From Mercurialis annua (Eukaryota; Streptophyta; Magnoliopsida; Malpighiales; Euphorbiaceae): 64,000 bases of DNA. Under the pieces are notes generated by a model. It was not told the DNA's origin. It made no database searches and saw nothing but the letters and a program-made list of their open reading frames with translations. The position numbers and the translations under genes are program-made. Positions 36,852 to 48,210 of the stretch are shown one piece after another. Within the stretch, counting starts at the first letter, position 1, and each line of letters begins with the position of its first letter. The stretch is from NCBI RefSeq assembly GCF_937616625.2, contig NC_065571.1:57211651-57275650 (forward strand). Direction: 5' to 3'.

Positions 36852-39359
36852 ATGTTTTATCTTAGTAGATTATGCCGCAATCAAATTCATAATAAAATTG
36901 CTAGGAACCCTAGTTTCAAACCTCATTTTCATGCTTCCGAACTTCAAAACTCTAGCTGCTGCTCAAATGAAGTAATTGACTGCTGTTTTCAATTCAATTT
37001 ACCAAACTCTAAATTGGGTCTACACTCAATTTCCCCAATTTTTAACCAATGTAAAACCCCCAATTTTGTTACTAAAGACCTGTGCTCTAACTTTGTGAGG
37101 CATCACTGTTCTGGCACTGAAGGTGGGTCTTCTCTGTGGACTGAGGAGATAGAGTATTTAGATGAGTCGGGTAGTGTAATTTATAGTGGTAAGGGTATAA
37201 GGTCGGTTGAGCCGGGGCTCGATGACCATGTGATGATTGGTGGGCTGAAGAAGACAATTCTGAATGTTGCTGCAGTTGCTAAGATTGTTGAGATTGTTAA
37301 GAGGTGGAAATGGGGGCCGGAATTGGAGACGCAGTTGGATAAGTTACAGTTTGTACCGAGTATGACTCATGTTGTTCAAGCTTTGAAAATTATTAATGAT
37401 CCTGATGGATCGTTGAGTTTGTTTAAATGGGCGAAGAGGCAATCTTGGTATGTGCCGGATGATGAGTGTTTTGTGCTGTTATTTGATGGACTGAATCAAA
37501 TTAGAGATTTTGATGGAATTCAGTCTTTGTTTGATGAGATGGTTCAAGATGCGAATAGGGGAGGGATATCTGCAGTTGGTGCATATAATAGGGTGATTCA
37601 ACATCTAGCTAAATCCGAGAAGTTGGAGTTGTCACTTTGTTGCTTTAAGAAGGCTAAGGATTCAGGTTGTAAAATTGACACACAAACATATAATTTACTT
37701 ATAACTTCCTTTTTGAATAAAGGCTTGCCTTACAAAGCATTTGAGATATATGAGAGCATGGAAGCAGCGCAATGTTCATTAGATGGCTCAACATATGAGC
37801 TGATGATACCTAGCTTGGCAAAATCAGGTCGTTTAGATGTGGCTAATAAGCTTTTTCAAGAGATGAAAGAAAGGAAAATTCGTCCAACTTTTAGCATATT
37901 TTCTTCACTTGTTGATTCAATGGGGAAAGCAGGGAGGTTGGACACATCCATGAAGGTTTATACGGAAATGCAGGGTTTTGGACTTAGACCATCTGCAAGT
38001 ATGTACGTTTCTTTGATTGAGTCTTATACAAAGGCTGGGAAGTTGGATACTGCTGTGAGGCTCTGGGAAGAGATGAAGAAAGCTCGTTTTAGGCCAAACT
38101 ATGGGTTGTACACGTTGATTACTGAATCACATGCTAAGTCAGGAAAGCTTGATACTGCTATGTCCCTCTTTAATGATATGGAAAAGGCTGGGTTTCTACC
38201 AACCCCATCGACTTATTCATGTCTTCTTGAAATGCATGCTGCCTCTGGACAAGTAGATTCTGTAATGAAGCTGTATAACTCGATGACGAATGCTGGTCTG
38301 AAACCAGGTCTGAGTACATATACCGCCCTTTTGACACTTCTGGCTAGTAAGAAACTTGTCGATGTGGCCGCCAAAATTTTACTTGAAATGAAGGCCATGG
38401 GATTTTCTGTTGATGTGAGTGCCAGTGATGTTCTAATGGTGTACATTAAGGATGGTTCTATTGACCTTGCCTTGAGGTGGCTGCGTTTCATGGGTTCATC
38501 TGGAATCAGAACAAATAATTTTATAATAAGGCAGTTGTTTGAGTCTTGCATGAAGAGCGGTTTATATGAATCAGCCAAGCCTCTCCTTGAGACCTATGTG
38601 AACTCTGCTGCTAAAGTGGATCTAATACTTTATACATCAATTCTTGCTCATCTAGTCCGATGCCAAGAAGAGCAGAACGAGAGGCATTTGATGTCCATTC
38701 TCAGTGCTACAAGACATAAGGCGCATGATTTTATGTGTGGGCTTTTTACGGGTCCCGAACAAAGAAAACAACCAGTGTTAACCTTCGCTAGGGAGTTTTT
38801 CCAGGGCATTGATTATGATTTGGAAGAGGGTGCTGCGAGGTACTTCGTAAATGTTTTGCTCAATTACCTTGTTCTTATGGGGCAAATAAACCGAGCTCGA
38901 TGTGTTTGGAAGGTTTCCTATGAGAACAAGCTTTTCCCAAAGGCTATAGTTTTTGACCAACATATTGCTTGGTCCCTTGATGTTAGGAACTTATCCGTAG
39001 GAGCTGCTCTCATTGCAGTTGTGCACACTCTCCATAGATTTAGGAAGCGCATGTTATACTACGGTGTTATTCCAAGACGTATCAAATTGGTTACTGGACC
39101 CACTTTGAAGATTGTTGTTGCACAAATGTTGAGTTCCGTAGAGTCCCCATTTGAGGTTAGCAAGGTAGTTCTAAGAGCTCCAGGGGACTCTGTTATGGAG
39201 TGGTTTAAGAAACCTATTGTCCAGCAGTTTCTTCTTAATGAGATTCCTTCAAGGGCTGATGTACTCATGCATAAGCTGAACACACTTTTCCCGAGTTCTG
39301 CTCCTGAAATCAGATCACTGACTCCTCCAAAACCGCTTATTTCAGGGAGAGCTGCGTAA
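36852..39359 (+). CDS. PPR-SMR protein, EMB2217 (At1g79490)-like, mitochondrial
   Basis: An intronless frame encodes 835 aa from the ATG at 36852. The open frame extends 21 codons further upstream but without another ATG. The N-terminus (MFYLSRLCRNQIHNKIARNP) is rich in Arg/Asn and lacks acidic residues, as mitochondrial presequences are. From about residue 243 to 590 there are about ten 35-residue PPR motifs (for example TYNLLITSFLNKGLPYKAFE). The C-terminus at about 708-790 resembles an SMR domain: LDVRNLSVGAALIAVVHTL, then a TG motif in VTGPTLKIVV. The usual LDxH core reads LDVR here. The architecture and length match Arabidopsis EMB2217, whose loss is embryo-lethal as I recall. The expected role is organellar RNA binding and processing. 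The RNA target is unknown. Confidence 0.88.
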   Translation: MFYLSRLCRNQIHNKIARNPSFKPHFHASELQNSSCCSNEVIDCCFQFNLPNSKLGLHSISPIFNQCKTPNFVTKDLCSNFVRHHCSGTEGGSSLWTEEIEYLDESGSVIYSGKGIRSVEPGLDDHVMIGGLKKTILNVAAVAKIVEIVKRWKWGPELETQLDKLQFVPSMTHVVQALKIINDPDGSLSLFKWAKRQSWYVPDDECFVLLFDGLNQIRDFDGIQSLFDEMVQDANRGGISAVGAYNRVIQHLAKSEKLELSLCCFKKAKDSGCKIDTQTYNLLITSFLNKGLPYKAFEIYESMEAAQCSLDGSTYELMIPSLAKSGRLDVANKLFQEMKERKIRPTFSIFSSLVDSMGKAGRLDTSMKVYTEMQGFGLRPSASMYVSLIESYTKAGKLDTAVRLWEEMKKARFRPNYGLYTLITESHAKSGKLDTAMSLFNDMEKAGFLPTPSTYSCLLEMHAASGQVDSVMKLYNSMTNAGLKPGLSTYTALLTLLASKKLVDVAAKILLEMKAMGFSVDVSASDVLMVYIKDGSIDLALRWLRFMGSSGIRTNNFIIRQLFESCMKSGLYESAKPLLETYVNSAAKVDLILYTSILAHLVRCQEEQNERHLMSILSATRHKAHDFMCGLFTGPEQRKQPVLTFAREFFQGIDYDLEEGAARYFVNVLLNYLVLMGQINRARCVWKVSYENKLFPKAIVFDQHIAWSLDVRNLSVGAALIAVVHTLHRFRKRMLYYGVIPRRIKLVTGPTLKIVVAQMLSSVESPFEVSKVVLRAPGDSVMEWFKKPIVQQFLLNEIPSRADVLMHKLNTLFPSSAPEIRSLTPPKPLISGRAA

Positions 39360-42234
39360 ATATTTGTGATAATTGAGATCAGTTACCAGGTGATTTACTT
39401 GTTCTGGAATGAATTATAAGTTATTACTTATTAGTTTCTCAGCATGGTCCTCAGTCCTCTTTTTTTTCTCTCAGTAAAGTGAGTGATATATGAGAAGCAC
39501 AAACCGACAATAGACATAACAGGAAATCGAAATATGAGATGCAAAATGGATTTTATGTTCAATTGCTGCTACACAATCAAGCTATTTTTTTTATCTTACG
39601 TGTTGTTTTGTTGAAAGATGTGATTGACTCCTATGCCTAGCTATATTTCGAGTCCATTAGCTGATATCATAATCTGCATTCAGTTTTACATTTCCATTTT
39701 TTTAATGTCAACTAAAACAAAAAGGGACATTCTTGGTTTTCTAAAGTAGAGAGGTAAATCTGATTTACAGAAGGATTTAACTTTCTGCAGTTCAGTGCCT
39801 ACGAGTAATGAAAAAAGGAAGCATTTCAAGTTGGAATAATCAGGAAGTGCTGAAACTGAAACTGTCTTTCCTTTTGGGTAACTTAAAAGCAAATCTCTTC
39901 ATGGAAGAGAAATAGTTGAATCCTTTGGCTTGCCGATTTGCATAATGTTATAGCAGGCAGACTATTTTTATGTTAAGTTTGTGAAAGTTGAGCTTTAATT
40001 ATATACTAGATATATGGGCAATTTATTTCTTAGTCCTATATGAGCTGAAAATTAATATTGAACAATTTTTTCGGCACGGTTCTAATTGTGTTTGTGCTTG
40101 TTAACAGTCCATGGAAGCAGAATTGAAATCCAACCATGGCTTCTCTTAGTGACTTGTGTAAAAACTAATTGCTCGCAAGGTGAGATCCCAGCAGACCTTC
40201 CTCCTTTTTATTCTTTAAAAAAGAACTCCTCTGTTGATGCTTTTCTTTTCATCGACTACGGATTTGCTTCAAATGCTGAAACTGAATCACATAAACTTTC
40301 CTTATTTGCTCGTTTATTTTTATTTTCATTATTGCCATGTGTTTATACATGCTTGGTTAAGATGCCATTGAGTGTTGAGAAAGCTGATAAAATTCAGTTC
40401 TTTATCTCTGTTTCAGAAGCTGTAAAAACATATGCCAGAGAATCTGGCTTGTTGGTTCATTTTGGAAGAGGAAGGGAGAGTTGAAAGTTCGTCAACGATG
40501 TCAGACTAGTTCTGTACATAAAACATCTGAGTCGTAGTCTTGATTCATCGGAGAACATGACCTCCATACGTGCCTGGTAACCGCTTTTTTCTGCCATTGC
40601 TACAAAATGTCAGCATCCGTCGAGAGAATGTGAGTAAGAGACTTGTGATTGATGGTCAGGATGAAACGGAATTGTTTCCCTTCCATTTGACTTAAATATC
40701 AATTTGCCCCTTAAACTTGCACATAAATTAACTGTATTATAAAATTTTGTTACTGTTATCAATTTGGTCCGGAATGGGGAAGCAAATTGACATTTAAATC
40801 CTCTCCATTTGTCTTTTAGAGCTCGAATATATTAGGAGGATCAAATAGAGTTCAAAAAATAGGCTCAAGTGATACATACAGGGAAGGAAAATACTGGAGG
40901 AAACTACAGCTTCTCTGAGGGCATCGGAGTCTCTAAATTAATATTTGATGACTATATCTTTAGGAGAGTCAATAAATATCAATTTGGCATTTCTCGTTTT
41001 CTTTTTGTCGGAAAGATTAAAATCTTCATTGATAGCAATTTGATGATTATTTATCAGAGTCATTCAAATAGAAGTCACCAAAATTCAACACCAAAAATAA
41101 TTTTTTCTATCTTTAATAGTTTAATCATTTTTTAAGTCTAATATTTCATATATTTTTTAACCAATTACACTCATAAATTTATTCATATTCATCCAATTAA
41201 TATATTTAATATTATTTATAATTAAATAATAATAAACATTTTAATTATAATATTTTATGTTATTAAAACTTAATTTATATTAAAATTATTGAAAATAAAC
41301 ATTACATTAATTTATTCAAATTAACTTAATAAAAAACTAAAACTAACTAAAACACAATTCAGTTCCTATAATGATTATGTTGTATCCACAAATACTCTAT
41401 TAATATATTATGAAATTTATATGAGTATTTTTATTTTTAATTTGTTTGTGTTGCGTGAAAAATTGTTAAAATTGAGTATGAGTATATACCGCTATTTTAA
41501 CCGGTTCATCTGGTACTTACACTTCCATTGCATCTTGAATTGTTGCATTAATATTTCGTTCTCATCAATTATCATGTTATGCATGATAATACATGTAGTC
41601 ATGATTTCATATAGCAAATACATTTCTTTTTCAAAATTTCAAAGGTCTCATAGTAATTGTAAAACACGACTTTAAAACTTCAAACATACGTGCCACATCT
41701 TTCCTGCATGCCTCTGGTTCCATTGTATATATTTTATTATAAAAAATATATGATTAAAATATTTTAATATCATCGTGTGTAAAATTATTCTATGATATAC
41801 ATATAAATAAATCTTTAATTAAATAAAAAAAATTCCTGTTAAATTAATATGTAATCAAATTAAAAAATATTTCATAAAATATTTTCATCAAAGAGATTCT
41901 CATTGAAGTGAAATTATAAATATAAAAAATAATTTTATGAACATATACTGGTACTATGCTTATTATAATATTCATAATCCATAATTATAAAACCATACAA
42001 TTGTTTTCAACAAAATAAGAATTACCACATGAATTATGATGCATATATATTATATATACACAATAAGAGAAGTATAGGGGCTAAATCAGTTATGCTCTTA
42101 AAGTTTAGGGCTAAAATTGTGTATTAAGCCAAACAATTCGGCTTACTGCGCTTTATTTGTTAATCTTCCCGCCAAACTGTCCCTAATCTTTGCTCATCAG
42201 ACAGCGTCACTCCTCATTCCTCAAACGGAGAAAA
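39360..42234. other. 3' flank of PPR-SMR gene and FAS2 upstream region
   Basis: No further gene is supported. A 132-codon frame at 40086-40484 has no domain and no flanking coding potential, and is probably UTR or intergenic. A Harbinger transposase relic lies at 41554-41723. The segment 41100-41420 and 41700-42060 is very AT-rich. The last 100 bases are the FAS2 5' leader. Confidence 0.45.
41554..41723 (-). pseudogene. PIF/Harbinger transposase (DDE_Tnp_4) C-terminal relic
   Basis: On the minus strand, 41723-41656 translates as MEPEACRKDVARMFEVLK then SCFTI, matching the family motif EACRKDVERAFGVLQxRFAI. After a frame shift, 41603-41554 gives IMTTCIIMHNMIIDE, matching the equally typical IMTTCIIMHNMIIEDE. 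In-frame stops and at least one frameshift lie between. This is a dead fragment of a HARBI1/ALP1-like transposase. Motif order and spacing agree with the family. Confidence 0.72.
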
Positions 42235-45200
42235 ATGAAGGGAGGAACTCTGCAGATCAACTGGCACGGCACTAAACCGGTACTAACCCTAGACTTTCAC
42301 CCAATCTCCGGTCTCCTCGCCACCGGCGGCGCCGATTTTGACATCAAGGTACTCTCTCGCTTTATCATTTTTGCTCAGTTTTATTTGTTTTTAATCTGAC
42401 ATTTTGAATTCAAACAAATTAAGTTTTATAGGTTATTATCTTATGTTCGAATCAGTGTTTTAAAAACCGAACCGGTGGCCGAACCGGTGAGGCCACCGGT
42501 TTCCGGTTCAACCGGTTGAACCGGTTTAATGACCGGTTCAACCGGTTTGATAAATTTAAAAAAAATTCTGATTCACCGGTTTTTTACCGGTTCAATCCGG
42601 TCCGATCCGGTTCAATATCCGGTTTTTTACCGGTTCAATCCGGTTCAACCGGTCCAACCCGTTCCAATCAAAAGATCCGGTTTTTTGCAGTTTCAGACCG
42701 GACCACTGGCCGGTTCGCGGTTCAACCGGTCCGACCGGCCGGTCCGGTCCGGTTTTTAAAACACTGGTTCGAATTGTTTGTTAATTTTTTTGATTCGGAA
42801 TTTTCAGATATGGCTAATAAATTCAGCAGGAGTCGGCGATGCACAGAAGAAAATTCCGGAAGCTTCGTTTCAAAATAGCCTTACTTATCATAGCTCTGCT
42901 GTTAACGCGCTTCGTTTCGCTCCTACTGGTAAAAATACAGAGCTAAATTGTCAAATTAATTGTGCTACGGATTTGAAATTGATGTGTATATTAGAAGCCT
43001 GCATAAATGACTTTGTAACTGCATTATCTAAATTGTCTTACTGCGTTTTCGTGTTTCTTGATTTGATTTATGTTTGTATTATGCAGGAGAATATCTCGCA
43101 TCAGGTGCTGATGGTATGACTTTAGTTGCTGCGGCTATTTGTCTTTTGTCGTAAACATGTGAATTTACAATATTTTCAGTAATTTATATGGGAACATAGC
43201 AAGACAGTTATCTTAAGTTTAACTTTGTGCAGGTGGTGAGTTAATTATATGGAAGTTACACACCACGGAAGCTGGTCAAACGTGGAAAGTTCTCAAAATT
43301 TTGTCGTAAGTGCTGCTATCAGAATGCATTTTAAGATGCTTTCTTGCAATCTTTTAGTGCTAGTTAGATTCTCGTTTGTTGGATTTTTTCTTAAAAGTTA
43401 TGATTATGCTATAATATTTTTTCATGCATAGCTTTAAGATGAACCTTATCTTTAAAGGATATAATCATTTCAATCAAATTTAATTCCACATAGTAAATGA
43501 ATTATTTTATTGAAATGTTTAAAGGCAACATTTTAAGAAGATTTCCTTATCTTATGGTCATCAAAATAGTAAAAATATATATCCAGGCTGTCTTGATCTT
43601 GGACTTAGCTCTAGTCTAGAGTTCATTCCATTTGAGTAAAAAATTAAAGACGCTTAATTATATTTTTGCCTTACTTCCGCTTATAATTATAGTTATCAAT
43701 CTTGATCTTTGGTAATTTGTTTTATATTTTGTGCATCAGATTTCATCGCAAAGATGTTCTGGACCTGCAGTGGTCTTCTGATTCTGCATTTTTGATCTCT
43801 GGATCAGTTGATAATTCTTGCATTATATGGGATGTTAACAAAGGTATGAGTTAAAAGAAAAACCATTACCACGAGGCATATTAGTTAAGATGCTTTGATT
43901 GTTAGATTTTTTTTTTGATTTCCCTTTTATCTTATTTTCAGGTTCTGTCCATCAGATATTAGATGGCCATTGCCATTATGTACAAGGTGTGGCTTGGGAT
44001 CCATTGGCCAAGTATGTTGCTTCTCTTAGTTCAGATAGAACTTGCCGAGTATATGTCCAGAAGTCTCAGACAAAAGGAAAATGTGTTGATAAGATGAGTT
44101 TTGTTTGTCAGCATGTCATCTCAAAGGCAGAGCAGCAGACACTAGATGATACTAAGGTCAGAGAATCCGATGATTATCTCTGTTTTCTGCATAATTTAAT
44201 TAGATTAGTTACATATTGTAGTCCTGATACAATGTTCTCTTGCTGCAGTCTTCCAAAAGCCATCTATTTCATGATGAAACATTGCCTTCTTTCTTTCGAA
44301 GATTAGCCTGGTCACCTGAGGGGTCATTTTTAGTTGTGCCAGCAGGTGCAGATATATGCATTTTTCATTTTAAATGAATAATATCATCAAGCTTTAATGT
44401 TGTTGATATCTCTTATGCTACATCCTGGTAACTTTTCCTGGAAAAAATGTGTGTTTTACTTAAACAGTGGTTTCCAATTTTGTTCTTTCTTCTGTTTTTA
44501 TATCTGCTTGCGTGCTGGTATGTTTGAGAACCTTAGAAAGATTATGCTATTTCCTGGTATCAGGGGCAGCAGGTTAAAATACTTTCCCAATGTGAACAAA
44601 TTTTCTAGTGAAACTTGGCTGTTCAATTAGGATGGTCATTGCTCTTTTGAAGCTGGAATTCAAGGATGTGTAATACGCTGCACGAAGATTCGTGAAACAT
44701 TGACCATATGATTCAGATGCAAAGATGCAGATATCCCTTGCCATATGCTTCATTTTGTACTACTTCTATCAGGATAATTAAGTGATGCGTGATGCTGATG
44801 TTATGACTCAGTCTTTAATTACTAAACTTGCAAACAAATCATCTTGCTGTTATCTAATATGGAGTTCCCACTTACTTTTTTAGTTTATGGCAACGAATTT
44901 GCTATCTGACATACTTCATTTTTCCCATTAATGCAGTTAATTTGCTGTCATTTTTTGTCTTTTAATGGTATGGCTGTTCATTAAACAACTTTGTTATTGC
45001 AGGTTCTTACAAAATTTCATCTGCATCAGACACTGTGAACGCGACCTATGTCTTCTCTAGAAAGGATCTTACAAGGCAAGACATGCACTTGATTTTCTTA
45101 ATTTGCTCTATGACATCCGATAAAATCAATATCTGCAGTCCATTAACACCATAATTTTGAAATCAAGCTGAACTTCTTTGAACGCATAGTGATCGACTAA

Positions 45201-46497
45201 ATTTCTTGGAATTGATTTTACGATAGTTTTTTTATATATTTTATGTGCTCATATATTTGAGTTAATAAATTAAATCTCAGAAAATTTATTTTCTATCTTG
45301 CACTTACATTTTGTAGAATTATAACATGATATATATGCAGGCCTGCTTTACTGCTTCCTGGTGCCAATAAACCGGTTGTAGCAGTTCGCTTCTGTCCTAT
45401 GGTGTTTAGCCTCTTGGGATCACATTCAGGTGTCTGTTCTTTTGGTTTTGTGGGGTGCATGATAGTTGAAAATTGAGTGTAGCTGTAACTGGTTAACATA
45501 ACAAGTTTTTTTGCTTGTGCAGCTGGGTTCTTCAAGCTTCCTTATCGCCTAATTTTTGCAGTGGCAACTATAAATTCATTGTATATTTATGACACAGAAA
45601 GTACCCCACCAATAGTAGTCTTGGCTGGTCTTCACTATGCAGCCATAACTGACATTGCATGGTAAGCTTGTGTTTGATAGCTGCCAGAAAATGAATTTCT
45701 AATGGAAATCACTTCGTTCTGTGTTTACTTAAAGATGTATGTAATAGCTGCCAGAAAATGAATTTCTAATGGAAATCACTTCGTTCTGTGTTTACTTAAA
45801 GATATCATATGATCACACTCGTAAGCATATAAGAAAAAAAACTCTGGGATTGAGAGATACCTATCATTTCACTACTGAAAATTTTGTTGTCTTTGTATTT
45901 TCCATACTTGCCCCAATCTGATGGTTCTGTTCCTTCAAATTAGCCAGAAAAAGTGGCTTTCCAATGTACAGTACCCATATTTTGCTTTATGGTTGTTCTG
46001 GATTCTAGTTCTATCATTTGTTAATATTTTCTTTTTTGGAATGTCTGGTTCTGTTTGTTGCTTGAAGGTCATTCAATGCCAAATATTTGGCTGTGTCCTC
46101 TCAAGATGGATACTGTACGTTGGTGGAATTCGAACTCAATGAACTGGGGGTGCCCATCTCCTTGGAAGGTTTGTGATTTTTTTGTTTTTTAATTTGTTCA
46201 TTTATGTTTATTTGTTAATTGTCCATTATTTGTCTTACTTTCATACAAATTATGTTTGTATATTTTATAGAACACAAGAATGATACTGTTCAGGTGAATA
46301 GAAGCCCAGTTATTGAGAATTTAGATGAAAAAATGTCCGAAACACGTGAAGGTGATGGTTCCATCACACCAGATAGCAGAAAAGTAGAAGTAGAAAGGAA
46401 TGAAGGAAAGAAGAATATACAAAGTTCAGTAAATATACCCAACTCAAGTAAACCAGCAAAGAGGCGAATTACTCCAATGGTGGTGGACATAAATTAA
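42235..46497 (+). CDS. FAS2: Chromatin assembly factor 1 subunit FAS2 (CAF-1 p60), WD40 protein
   Basis: CAF-1 deposits histones H3-H4 behind replication forks, and FAS2 is its WD40 middle subunit in the nucleus. Twelve exons join in frame: 42235-42348, 42808-42928, 43087-43113, 43233-43305, 43740-43843, 43942-44156, 44249-44345, 45003-45075, 45341-45429, 45523-45661, 46068-46168 and 46271-46497. The product is 459 aa, slightly shorter than the roughly 487 aa I recall for Arabidopsis. The N-terminus [20 protein letters not shown] is diagnostic. WD repeats show as [57 protein letters not shown], and [15 protein letters not shown]. The C-terminal tail is charged and low-complexity and ends [12 protein letters not shown]. 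The intron after exon 8 needs a GC donor. Intron 1 holds a hAT MITE, and the intron before exon 11 holds a 67-bp tandem duplication. Exon 3 is only 27 bases. Confidence 0.94.
42453..42766. mobile_element. 314-bp hAT-type MITE made of CCGGTT repeats, in FAS2 intron 1
   Basis: The ends CAGTGTTTTAAAAACCG and the complement of CGGTTTTTAAAACACTG are inverted repeats. The exact 8-bp duplication GTTCGAAT lies at 42445-42452 and 42767-42774, the TSD length of hAT transposons. The interior is packed with CCGGTT/AACCGG words, making it GC-rich and self-complementary in the AT-rich intron. The open frames across it are repeat artefacts. Confidence 0.9.
45677..45803 (+). repeat. 67-bp tandem duplication in FAS2 intron 10
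   Basis: ATAGCTGCCAGAAAATGAAT and the following bases through CTTAAAGAT appear at 45677-45736 and again, essentially identical, at 45744-45803, a period of 67 bp. It starts 15 bases inside the intron. It is recent, since no differences were seen in the shared part. Confidence 0.8.
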
Positions 46498-47126
46498 CTC
46501 AGTACTTTGGTGAGTCTGTAACTTAAGATTTCATTTGTATAGATTTATTATTTGTCTTTATTAGTGATTTGTTTATATTATTTTCCCACTGTTTAGGAAC
46601 CCACATTTTCACTAGTAGGCTAGTGATAGTGATGTAGTCCTTACTTGGAACTGAATTTTGCTAGTCATCCTTGGTAGTTAATCTCGAGTCGGAAAATTAC
46701 TTTTTCTTTTTGTTGTTCATTGACTGTTAGAATATACATTTGGAAACGCATCAAGATGCCATAGTGCGGTCACCACCACACGTAAATCCCGGACTTGTTG
46801 TAGTGCATTCATAATTTTTCGTATGTAAATCATATCAAGCTTCATAGAAGTTGGCTCTTACTCATGATCACTTATGCTTGAAGTTTTATTTCTATATATA
46901 GTTAGCGGATTTGATACAGAATTTCATGAAATCTTTTTTAACTCGGTTGTTTTTATCTGCATATGAATTAATTTAAAGCAATAGTATGGCAGAATTGAAA
47001 TAATAAAGGAATAGGCACATTTTTAAATGACTGACTTAAATGCAGAAACTTAAAATTTAAAACCAGTTTAAGAAAAGAGATGCAGAAGACCAAATAGATT
47101 GTTTATAACTTTATAACATGCAAAAC
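46498..47126. other. Tail-to-tail spacer between FAS2 and the THA8-like gene
   Basis: About 630 bp separate the two stop codons, and it must hold both 3' UTRs. AT-rich with AATAAA-like words; no gene, repeat or other element recognised. Confidence 0.5.
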
Positions 47127-48210
47127 TTAGCGTATACCAAAAATTTCTTCTGGTGGATCATAAATATGTTTCTCAGGAAAAAGCTCTTCATAATCTTGCT
47201 TCACTCTGTTCCTTAGAAGTGGGTGAGGAAGAAGCCCCTTTAACAAAACCCTAAATGGTAATTCATCGGGTGGATCAGGCGATTTCTTCATGTCCTCGTA
47301 TACGTTCATTGCATCGCCCGGAGATCCATCTTTTAAGTATCCCCTGATGATTTCTGTGTACATTTGAGAGTCCGGGAACAAATTCTCGCTTCTCATTGCT
47401 TCCCACAGCTTCATCGCTTCATCCATTTTCCCGTTTCGTGATAATAGAAGGACCAAGTCCTTGTATAGATACACATCAGGCAGATACCAATCTTGCTTTT
47501 GAATCACTTCAAATATCTGCAAATCAAAAGACAACATCAATTGCAATTACGAAAGTAATGCATTTCGTCAGCAATTTAGAAGCTTAACTGTAGCCGGCCA
47601 CAGCTTATTACCAGACTAATCAGCTATTTCTTCAGCAAAAGATCCGGCAGCAACAAAGAAGTATGGTATTTTATGTACCAATTGCAATGCGGACGTTTTT
47701 TAGTACATGGAGTTGAAGTGTAGTGAGTCAATGCGGATACAATAAAGTCACGAAAAGAACAAAAAATTCATTGAGACATAACATCAAACACCATACAAGC
47801 ACCATAAATTTGCAAAAACCTCAAATAGACAGTACCTTGATAGCCAAAGAAACCTCTTCCTGACGCTCAAGCTCAGTGAGAACAGCAATCATATCGAGTT
47901 TTAACAATCTCAAGACATGGGATTTAATAAACTTAGCAAGCTTCTCTTCATCATCTTTAAACCTCTTTAATCCAAGGACTACAAAAAGAGCTTCTTTGCC
48001 AATGAGTTTCTTGCCTCTCCAAAGGGGTCCTCTAGGCCTCCCGTCATGGTATTGCCTCGACCCACTAGAGTTGGGATTGTGACGGTTTGATATTGTGGTG
48101 AAGTCTAAAGCTTGGAATTGTGGAGGTAATTGGGTCTGTTTTGTTAGGTTTTGAAGTAGTGCTGTACTGAGTTTCACAAATCTTGATCTTAAAATGGCGC
48201 GAATTGCCAT
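47127..48210 (-). CDS. Short PPR protein, THA8-like (similar to Arabidopsis At1g62350)
   Basis: Two minus-strand exons, 48210-47836 and 47516-47127, encode 254 aa. The N-terminus (MAIRAILRSRFVKLSTALLQ) is Arg/Ser/Leu-rich with no acidic residues for more than 30 residues, a plausible organellar targeting peptide. The block RGPLWRGKKLIGKEALFVV followed by GLKRF and then FIKSHVLRLLKLDMIAVLTEL is typical of the short THA8-like group. The second exon carries about four PPR-like helical repeats (DVYLYKDLVLLLSRNGKMDE, QMYTEIIRGYLKDGSPGDA). THA8 itself binds plastid RNA and aids group II intron splicing; whether this paralogue does so is inference. Orthology to At1g62350 is from memory. Confidence 0.85.

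Noticed and set aside
40086..40484. 132-codon frame downstream of the PPR-SMR gene
   Set aside because: The PPR-SMR protein already ends at a normal stop; this frame has no domain, no neighbouring exons and composition like UTR.
42516..42878. 120-codon frame with Arg/Phe/Pro repeats
   Set aside because: Translation of the CCGGTT MITE and adjoining FAS2 exon 2 in a wrong frame.
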